DNA from: Babylonia areolata
Taxonomy: Eukaryota; Mollusca; Gastropoda; Neogastropoda; Buccinidae
Assembly (NCBI RefSeq): GCF_041734735.1
Contig: NC_134882.1
Location: 25,646,699-25,710,698 of the forward strand
Reading direction: 5' to 3'
DNA length: 64,000 bases
Part shown: positions 55,770 through 64,000 of the stretch, one piece after another
Numbering within the stretch: position 1 is the stretch's first letter
How the letters are laid out: each line of letters starts with the position of its first letter
Notes under the pieces: generated by a model
What the model saw: only the letters and a program-made list of their open reading frames with translations
The model's database searches: none
Told to the model about the DNA's origin: nothing
Program-made: the position numbers and the translations under genes

Positions 55770-56915
55770 CTACTGGTTCGTATGGGGAGCCCTTGTAACT
55801 GAGACGGCAGTGTTAGCCGCGACAAAGGAAAACCCCTTGGAACCGTCAGCCCTGGTCATACGGAAATTCCTGAGGTAGAAGTTGATGAAGGGATTCTCAG
55901 ACCGCCAGAAGGCTGCCTCCAAGACATGCTGCGTTGGCACCAAGTGCTGGAAAGCAGCCGAAGTAGCTATGGCCCGCACTTCGTGTGCTCTGGGATGAAG
56001 ACAGCTGATATCCCTGTGTGCATGAGAGTAGGCTCTACGAATGACTTGGGAAACCCGGTGGGAAATGGTGCCTGCAGCGATGTCTTTCTTGTAATTCTCA
56101 TTGAGGGAGATGAGAAGACGCCTCTGAGAAGAACGCCTATGGCGAGACCTATCCCAATAATATTTGAGACACCGAACAGGGCAGAGGTGCCTATCCTCAT
56201 CATCTTGGGCAAGAATATCAGACAAAGGTCTGACCCTCAGAGAGGGGGAAGGAACCTCAGGGTCTTGGTTCTTAGCCAGAAACTCTGGAAGGAACGAATA
56301 GTGATGGAACCATCTTTGTGGAAGGCCAGATCTTGTGGCACTCCACTAAGACCATGCAGCTCACTTCTACGACTGCCTGTGGCCAGCCACAGAAGGAAAG
56401 TGGTCTTGAGGGTGAGGATGTCAAAAGGAATAGTCCCCAATGGTTGGAAGGGCTGTTTTCGAATGAAATCCAGCACCAGGAACAAGTCCCAGAGGGGCAC
56501 TCTTCTGGGGTCTCTAGCTTCCTTCAGAGGGGCACCCCTAGCCACCTCTCTGAGCAGGAAATCCGCTTCAAAGGCGGGACCACCTAGCTGTTTGCATTGT
56601 GGTACAGATGGCAGACCTGTACCCTCACACAGAACTAGCAGACAGGATGAGAACAGAGGAGCAGAGAGCCAGAAAGTTGGCCAGCTGCATGCTCGTAGGG
56701 TTCGTAGGGGTAATGCCCTGAGCTGTACACCACCGCAACCATTTCTTCCAGCGAAAGTCATACAAAGTCTCCGTTCCCTGCCTCCTTGCTCTGGTGACTA
56801 TGGAGAGGAGGTCAGAGGAGGCACACCCCTGGGTCAGCGCAGCCGACACAGAGGCCGACCGAGGGGTCGAGGACTTCAATGGTGATGCTGACAGTTCCGA
56901 CCGCACAGCAGCCAT
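55770..56915 (-). pseudogene. tyrosine recombinase region of the DIRS element (fossil)
   Basis: Part of the DIRS-type element, lying after the RNase H on the minus strand. It has the C-terminal HEVRA and FYLRNF-like features of tyrosine recombinases of this group, which is the character that separates DIRS from LTR elements. Confidence 0.8.
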
Positions 56916-56970
56916 GCGTCCTGGTGGAGCAGTTGTGGATTGGAATGAGGAGTGCCCGAGCGAGGCTGCC

Positions 56971-58806
56971 TCAGCAGATGAGATTTGATTTCAAGTTCCA
57001 GGGGTGGAAACATGTGTCAGGGACTGAAGGTCCGGAAACCAGGTCTGGGGTGGCCATTTCGGCGCAATGAGGATCAGCTGCGGGTGTTCCAATCTGTCTT
57101 TCCGTATCACCTTGGACAGAATTGGAAAGGGAGGAAACGCGGAGGCAATCAGACTGCTCCAGTCTAGAGAGAGAGCATCCACTGCCCACGCTTCTGGGTC
57201 GGCAACCGAAGAGACGGAAGTGGGAAGTCTCTTGTTGAACAAGGTCCACCATCGGCCGAAACCACTGTTCCCACACCCACTGAAGGCTGTCCTTGTCCAG
57301 GGTGCACTCTGTGTGTATGACACTCTTGGACCTGCTGACAGCATCTGCCAAGATGTTGGTTTTTCCTGCTAAGTGTCTCACTGAAAGTGCAATGCCCTTG
57401 CTGTGGCACCAACGGAGGAGAGCCTCAGTCCGCATGGAGAGGTCTGCCGAATGCGCTCCCCCCCATTTGTTCACCTAACATGCGACCGTCGTCTTGTCCG
57501 TGAACAAGCGGATGGTCTTGCCAGTGGCCTCCCCCATGAAGTGCAGGAGAGCCCTGCGAACTGCCTCCAGTTCCAGAACATTGATGTGGCATAGGCGCTC
57601 CTCCGGGGACCAAGTCCCTGCTGATTGGAGTGAGTCCATGTGGGCTCCCCAGCCCAGGGAGGAGGCGTCTGTGAAGAGTGCCACCTGAAGAGTAGGTGGG
57701 GCTACGGGCACCCCCTGTGTCCGAAGGGGGGTGATTAACCACTCTGATGTCACCTCGAGGAACCACTCGCCCAGACATATCTGGGTATCCCATGGCTGAG
57801 TGCTCTGGGACCGGCGTAACCTCAGTGCCCTCTGGAGAGGGCGCTTGAGAACCCTGTCCAGGGGAATGAGAGGTGCCGTGGACTCCATCATGCCCAAGAG
57901 GGAAGAAAGTGTCCACGCTGTATCTTGGGAGGAGTGGCGCCAGTGGCTGAGGAAGCCTGCCAGACGGTCCCAGTGATCTGGCGCCAGAGAGACTATCATA
58001 GACCGCGTGTCGAATCTCATCCCTAAGAAGTCAAAGGACTGACGTGGGGACAGATCACATATCTGCTGGTCCATGAGGAAGCCCAGTTGGGAGCAAAGGT
58101 CTAGAAGTCTGGCTGTATGACTCAGGCACAGGGCCTGCGACTGGGCCAGGATAAGCCAGTCGTCCAGGTATACACAGAGACAAATGGATTCCGAGCGGAC
58201 GATGGACACCAATTCCCGCACCACCTTGGTAGACAGGAAAGGGGCAAGGGACAGACCAAATGGGAGGGCCGGGAACTGGAACCCCTTGTCCCTCCACCCG
58301 AACCTCAGGTACCGATGGGATGCCGAATGGATGAGTATATGAAAATAAGCATCTTCCAGATCGATAGAGGTAGGCCAATCACCTTGTTGGATGGTCTCCC
58401 GAATCTGTGCCTGTGTGTCCATCTTGAATTTGATTTTGGGGAGGAATTTGTTGAGGGGGGACAAGTCCAAAACTGGTCTCCACCCTCCCGAGACCTTTGG
58501 AATCACCAACAACCAGCCGTAAAAACCGGGGTCCAGGTCCGAGAGTTGAGATATAGCCCCATGAGGAGTGGGTGCGATATCTCTTTTTCTAGGACGCTCT
58601 CCTGCTCCGTCGAGCTGGGCACCTAAGGAGGAGGAGTGGATCTTAGAGGGGGGAGGTCCTCCACCCAAGACAGCATGTACCCCGACTCTAGCACCGACAT
58701 AATCCCGTCGTTGAGTCCCAGAGCACACCACTGATGTGCATGCCGAGACAAGTTTCCTACTTGGAGGGGCTGAACGACTGGCGGTGCTGAATCGGGGCCC
58801 AGTCAT
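56971..58806 (-). pseudogene. DIRS-type reverse transcriptase and RNase H region (fossil)
   Basis: Part of the DIRS-type element. The reverse transcriptase includes a YLDDW-type palm motif and the LPFGLSLAP block; the RNase H part follows. This combination places it in the DIRS group rather than among LINEs. Treated as a fossil part, without further detail. Confidence 0.88.
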
Positions 58807-59893
58807 TGGGGGTGCTGCCTTCTGGCCTTGGGCATGGCCGGTCGGCTTGGACGGACATAAGGTGGTTTATTCCTCTGCCACTGATTCTGCACACGCTGCT
58901 TTGACTTAGGCGGCGTGGTATATGGAGGGGCCCTGGTGGCCGGTCTCTTCAATGGCATAGAACCCTGGAGCCCATGAGAGGTGTGGGCCAAATATGAGGC
59001 CACCTCCCTGTTTGTCTCTGCCCTGTCGCTGACAAAATGGGGCGGGAACTGGCCGAAGAGGGAGTGCTGCTTTGCTGGGATGGACCGCAGGGCAGCCCTC
59101 TCCTCCACAGGAATGTTAGAGAGGCTGAGAATGGCATTACGCCGCGCTAGCACAGTATTGAAGTGAAGGCTGGTAGCTGTGTCTGCAGCTGCCGTGAGAC
59201 CAGATGCTACCCTGTTGCCAAAAACGTGTAACGTCTGGTCGGTGAAGAGGCCAGGCGGGACAGAGGAAGGAGACCCTGTGTCCTGATTAACCGGACACTG
59301 TTCCCACAGCTCATTGGCCCTGTGAAGGAACGCGTCGAAGGTGTACGCCGTGGAAACCTCGAGGAGGCAGCGGCGGGCCAATTTGTCCCACTCTGCTAAC
59401 GTTTTAAAGGATAGGGTAGCTGAAGTGGGGAAGGTGGTGCGCTGTGAGACCAACATCCTGTCCTGTGCGGAGGACTCTGCTCCGCTGTAGGCAGGGTGGT
59501 CCTGTGTGTACCAGGACCACACCCCTCCCTTGGAGGAATCTTTAAGGAACTTTCCCGGGGAAAAGGCGCCCGGGGCAGAGAGGGACTCCCTGCCTGGAGG
59601 AGGGATGGAAGCAGCACCCCTGACAGTGCGGGCTGGCTTATTAAGCCATTCCTGCACCATTTCTGGCACTCTGAGTCGCCTTGTGGTTCCGGAGTTAGAG
59701 TCACATGGCGTAAGGAGGGTCAAGGGTAACAAAGTAGCCTGAGGGACTGATTCGGCATACGTGACCCTATTGGGGAGGGTCAGTTCGAGCTCGGCAAAGT
59801 CCGAGTTTGGTTCAGGCTGGTCCCTAGGGAGGCGCGGGCTCAATCTGTCCCCCCTGGGATGTGGGCGAAGAGTGCTCATCTGCTTGTTCGTCC

Positions 59894-59927
<34 letters not shown>

Positions 59928-61553
59928 GTACCTATGTACATGTAATGTACCAATTGTTCCAGTTTTTCATCACTTTGTTACCTTTAATAGACTATTCAAG
60001 TTCCTATTCTTATTCGTCGTTCTTATTATTTTATTTTATTTCCGTTTATTTCTTTATTTATATGTTTTGTGTCGTTCGTTCTTTATTTTTTATGTCGTTA
60101 AATGGGCAGAATTGTAAAAAGGCCTTTACTGTGCCTAATTCTTTACCCATTAAAGATTCAATCAATCAATCAATCATCCGAAGACAGGGGCTCCCACTCT
60201 TGTTCGCAGTCCATCCCCTGCTGGGTGCCATCCCAAGTGGATGTACCCACTGGGGCGTCCTGTGAGCTGTGGTCAGCCCAGCGGGATGAGCTGGGACGAT
60301 CCCGAGCCGGGACCATGGCCGCCACTGTTATGTCCTTGACACCTGAAGCGGGTGGGGAGCGTGTGGACCGTAGGTCCAACCATGCTTGGGATGGTGGGTA
60401 CCACACCTTTTCAGAGAGGGCGTCCCTGGATGCAAGAGGGACCCACGAGTGCTGTGTGGGGACAAACACCCACTCATCTCACTGTAGGACCGAGGGCTGG
60501 GCAGGTGGGAACCGCAGGCTCCGCCAGACCGAGTAGGGCCCCTGAGCAGCCGTCGGTCCTGACAAGGAGGCCGTTGTGACCGTGGAGGTAACCTGTGGGT
60601 TGACAGAGGCCCGATTTGTGGACAGAGTGGCAGTATTGGTCGAGGAGCTCGACCTGACCGACAAGAAGTCGATCCCACTTGTCGGGGCTGTGTGTGTCAC
60701 CCTGTGAGATGTGCTGGGTTGGGTCCGGTGGGGAGCGGACAAGGGGCTGGCCCTTGGTGCTCCCGGCAACCCAGCGTGCACCCTAGGTGCGCCCCAGTAC
60801 GGGTAGAATGGGGGTAACCACCCGTGGGCACCAGCCATACTGTGACCCGAACCCCAAGGGTCACTGGCGCATTGACCTCCATGAAGGGAACAACCTGGCC
60901 AAGTCGGAGGGAGGTCAGGTCCGACTTGGGTGTCAGTCCCGCCCGAAGACGAGCGGGCTGACTGCCCAGAACCGCCTGACACGCGCGGGCCTCCCCCAGC
61001 AGGGGAGACCGGCCGGATAGCGGGAAGACCTGCAGAGCAGGTTGCCACGCGCCCCGAATCCCCTCCAGTGGGGAGACTGGGGTGGCTTGGCCCGGGGTGG
61101 GCAAAGTAGAGATCCCCCCCCGGAACCAAATTTTTCTCCCCCCCCAAAAGGAGGTGGAGGAGGGGGGTCGACAGAGAAGGGAGGAGGGGGAACAACAATG
61201 GGGCCCGTGAGGGCCGTCTCCGAGTGGGGACCCGGGTAATGGCCGGGCGCGGCCTCCCCTTGGGAGTCCGCGCCTAGCTGCGAGTCCCCACAGCCCGGAG
61301 AGGACTTGCCATTCCCCCTTCTCCCCGCCTCGCGCTGGGACACCTCGGGAGGCGACGCTCGTACCTCTTTCCCCCCGGTCCCCTTCATGACCGTTTTACT
61401 GGTACGAAAGTCGCCTCCGCGATCAGCGTCTAACGACGCATCGCCGCGGTCCATATCGGGAGGAATCATGAGCTCCGGGCCTGGGAGAGTCTCTTGCCGA
61501 GTCTCAATCCCAGCATCATGATTCCTGCCTTCGTGGTATGGCACACGAGGCAT
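58803..61553 (-). pseudogene. gag-like region of the DIRS element (fossil)
   Basis: Proline-, serine- and arginine-rich coding region preceding the reverse transcriptase on the minus strand. It is interrupted by a nested insertion at about 59880-60178. Assigned by position and composition; gag regions of DIRS elements are poorly conserved. Confidence 0.6.
59880..60178 (+). mobile_element. LINE 3' end nested in the DIRS element
   Basis: Starts with a (TG)n run, continues through T-rich non-coding sequence (ttattattttattttatttc), and ends cctaattctttacccattaa, agattcaatcaatcaatcaa, tca. A short tetranucleotide tail (TCAA)n is typical of RTE- or CR1-type LINE 3' ends. It has no relation to the flanking gag-like sequence. 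Confidence 0.6.
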
Positions 61554-62189
61554 GGAACCCGCGCTTAGGCACCCAGCGAAAATCCGACCCCCAACAGAGA
61601 AAGGAAAGACAGGATCGACTTAGAGGCAGAAAAAAACGAACGAATCGAGGGTGCCGAGTCGAATCGAGTACACAGAATGTAAGACTACAATAAACACAAG
61701 CCGCATGCAACAAAATAAGGCCAAAAGGATACGCTTAATAGCCGAAAAAAGCATAAGACGAGACAGAGCGTAAACCTGACAAGATGGCGTGGAGAGCCTT
61801 GGCCAAAGGAATGATTCAGCGCTTATAGTTTTTAGAGACGTTTGATTGGCTGAGAGCGGGCGGGCCCGTCTTTTCACTGTTAGCCGCGCGAAATTTGGCC
61901 AAGCAGAGCAAACCAATAGGCCTAGTTTGCATCAGTTTGACATGGTACAGTATATGACACCAAATATTAGTTTAACAAAATACTCAATTTTCATATCAAC
62001 TTTAAAACTATAAAACTAGAATGAACATAAAAGAGAAATTGAATCAGAATTTTTAATTGCCCTTAAAGATTTTTTGAATGCCCAAGATACACCAGAATAA
62101 TATGATTTAAACAGCGTTCTCACCACGAATACCGCAATCGATTTATCACCCTTTAAAAAAGCATGTTTAAATATTATATTTTTGAACGT

Positions 62190-62275
62190 CAGTTAAGGAG
62201 CCATGATAGTGTAATGGGTAAGACTGTTTCTTCTCACCCAAACACGCGGAGTTCGAATCTGCCATTAGGACTTTT
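62190..62275 (+). mobile_element. tRNA-derived SINE head or tRNA-like pseudogene
   Basis: agccatgatagtgtaatggg, taagactgtttcttctcacc, caaacacgcggagttcgaat, ctgcc: A-box-like tagtgtaatgggtaag and B-box-like gagttcgaatc. Similar sequences occur, reversed, at about 63236-63312 and 63615-63680, so a dispersed family is more likely than a functional tRNA gene. Confidence 0.45.
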
Positions 62276-62339
62276 TTTTTCTTTTTCTTTTAACCCGAAG
62301 CTTTATAATAATACAGAACACATTTTAACGATTAGATTT

Positions 62340-62760
62340 TTTTTTTTTTAAGTGTACCACAAGTGAGTCTTGAAGGCCTTGCCTCTCTTGTTGCTGTTGC
62401 TGTTGTTTTTTTGTTGTTGTTGGGTTTTTTTGGAGCATGTATGTGGTCCAATCAACCCTTTCCCTCTTTTGTTCATCTTTAAAGCTGAAAGGGACAAAAC
62501 TGGCACAACAGTTCCCAACGCCAAGACGATCATGGAGAATAACACTGATACTTCCCAGTGAAATGTTTATTGTATTCTCTATTTCATCAAAGGTAATACT
62601 TATGTTCTTCTCAATTAGTGACCTTACCTGGTATACCCTCTCTAGAGTAATGACAGTTACTGGATGATCACAGCGGTCATCATCTTTGAGCTTTAATCTC
62701 CCAAATTTATATCCTTTGAACCAGTTGAAAACTGTCATTCTCCATGGAGATCACTTGTAA
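62340..62760 (-). mobile_element. mariner transposase N-terminal fragment
   Basis: Minus strand TVFNWFKGYKFGRLKLKDDD, RCDHPVTV, VYQVRSLIEKNISITFDEIE, ISLGSISVILHDRLGV, then KDEQKRERVDWTTYMLQK. This is the helix-turn-helix DNA-binding half of a mariner transposase, open over about 125 codons. The catalytic half is missing; the frame runs into a CAA-rich and A-rich tract. No terminal inverted repeats were identified. Confidence 0.8.
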
Positions 62761-63165
62761 AAACAATGCGAGATTTTTAAAAGCTTTCATTGAATGATTT
62801 TCCCTAGCAGAAATCACAGCAGATCATAGCATGAAAATCATGTGAAAGGGCCACATTTCCTGATGGAAGGCCAACACTGTTACCCTATATTTGCTTTCCA
62901 GAAGAGAACAGGCTTTAAGGAATGGAATTATGTTTGGCATCATAGCTTTGATACTATTGCTCTATTGAATTTTAGTGAAGAGTGGATGGATGTTGTGGGT
63001 GAATATGAAGGGCTATGGAGAAAAGTATGGAAATGTTTAACACTGCAATTAGCAGAAATTACCACCTGTTACTCATTAAGAATGCATGCAGCAACACACT
63101 AGAGCAACAATAAAGAAAACTGTACTTGTTATACACTTAAAAAAAAAAGAAAAGAAAAAAAGATG

Positions 63166-63905
63166 TTAAAATGTGTTCTGTATTTGTTACAATAAAGCTT
63201 CAGGTAAAAAAAAAAAAAAAAAAAGAAAAAAAAGGGGGCATGAGCGCAGATTTGAAGCCGGCATGTTCGGGTGGGAAGAAATTGTCTTACTCACTGCACT
63301 ATTGCGGATCCAAGGTTGACATTAAAAAATTAACAATAAAGCATGCTTTTTTATGGGCGATAAATCGATTGCGATATTCCAAGTGATAACACTGTTTAAA
63401 TCATATCATTTTGGTGTACCTCGGGCATTAAAAAATTCTTCAAGAGCAAATAAGAATTCTTTAAAGTCCAAGGTAAAGGAGATGTGTTATCACCGCAATC
63501 CCACAGCAACATTTAGCGGTTTTTCTCTGGAACTAGATAAAAAAAATTTATTCATTAAAATGTGTTCTGTATTTATTATTATAAAGCTTCGGGTTTTTAA
63601 AAAAAAAGAAAAAAGGCCTGAGCCCAGCATGTTCGTGTGGAAAGAAATTGTCTCACTCACTGCACTATTGCAGATCCATGAATGACATTAAAAAATTAAC
63701 ATTTAAGCATGCTTTTTGCAGGGTGATAAATTGATTGCTATATTCCAAGTGATAACGCTGTTTAAATCATATGATTTTGGTGTATCTCAGGCATTAAAAA
63801 ATTCTTTTAGGGCAATTAAGAATTCTTTAAAATCCGCAGTAAAGGAGACATGGCTATTGCCGCAATCACATGGCAACATTTAACTGTTTCTCTCTGGATC
63901 TCGAC
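63166..63905. repeat. tandem duplication of about 390 bp, two diverged copies
   Basis: Copy 1 at 63166-63550 and copy 2 at 63558-63905 share aaaatgtgttctgtatttgt, aagaaattgtct.actcactg, gatattccaagtgataac, tgtttaaatcatat.attttg, gcattaaaaaattctt and aaggaga. Each contains a reversed tRNA-like head and an A-rich spacer. Visible substitutions and small indels show it is not recent. Confidence 0.75.
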
Positions 63906-64000
63906 AGATATACAGGTTTAGTTACACTCGTCAGGAAAGTAAGGCACGGTTCAATTTCTATTTTATTTTCATTCTAGTTAATTGAGTATCCACTTTAAAA

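Larger units (their letters stand above)
55393..61964 (-). mobile_element. DIRS-type tyrosine-recombinase retroelement (fossil, nearly whole)
   Basis: About 6.6 kb, read on the minus strand: a proline-rich gag-like region (about 61553-58803), a DIRS-type reverse transcriptase with RNase H (58806-56971), and a tyrosine recombinase (56915-55770). This order, and a recombinase in place of an integrase, are typical of DIRS elements. The termini are inverted repeats: 139 bp at 55437-55575 is identical, inverted, to 61809-61947. That identity indicates a recent insertion. All parts are present; about one to four breaks are suspected, plus a nested insertion in the gag-like region (59880-60178). A related terminal repeat lies at 7307-7500. 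Confidence 0.88.

Noticed and set aside
60102-61553. Several plus- and minus-strand open frames of 70-200 codons in GC-rich sequence
   Set aside because: Plus-strand ones are shadows of the gag-like region of the DIRS element.
62190-62275. Functional tRNA gene
   Set aside because: A- and B-box-like segments are present, but I cannot form a full cloverleaf by eye and related dispersed copies exist nearby.

Overview
The window is animal genomic DNA: short exons in long introns, GT-AG splice sites, abundant SINEs, LINE and DNA-transposon copies, microsatellites and minisatellites, and no bacterial gene organisation. The interspersed repeats that begin with repeated TTTCAG and end in CTTGAG are of a kind I associate with marine snails, so a caenogastropod-like mollusc is my best guess. 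That is inference.

Two host genes are visible and they converge. On the plus strand, positions 776-2073 hold the last two coding exons of a gene I do not recognise. On the minus strand, positions 10650-52656 hold the 3' part of a P4-type ATPase of the ATP8A group (aminophospholipid flippase). Sixteen exon positions join in phase into 1278 coding bases (425 residues plus stop). They run from the end of the P domain (GDGANDV hinge) through M5-M10 to the C-terminal regulatory tail with GYAFSQ and the final YDTTK motif. The fifth position exists twice, as two 75-bp versions, which look like mutually exclusive exons. Upstream exons lie beyond the window or were not found.

The introns carry the rest. 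From low to high coordinates these are: a 44-bp minisatellite (3628-4598); a lone DIRS terminal repeat (7307-7500); a 5'-truncated LINE (17120-18832); a mariner with TA duplications and dead transposase (22870-24133); several minisatellites (25398-32543); an RNase H LINE fragment (33786-34378); a terminal-inverted-repeat element around a LINE reverse-transcriptase fragment (37557-38968); a full-length LINE (44253-48409) inserted in a tandem array; a second array (49571-50203); a mariner remnant (53640-54110); a DIRS-type retroelement (55393-61964); and a third mariner fragment (62340-62760). Small TTAA-flanked elements and four groups of SINE-like repeats are scattered throughout.

The most unusual pattern is that several minisatellites start exactly at exon-intron junctions, and their repeat units are copies of the junction itself. 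In the ATP8A gene this holds for the donors of the exons at 50204-50281, 32544-32622, 27802-27909 and 25721-25809, and for the acceptor of the last of these. The intron 25810-27801 is built largely from tandem copies of its own 5' and 3' splice sites. The same thing is seen at an acceptor of the unrelated plus-strand gene (640-775).
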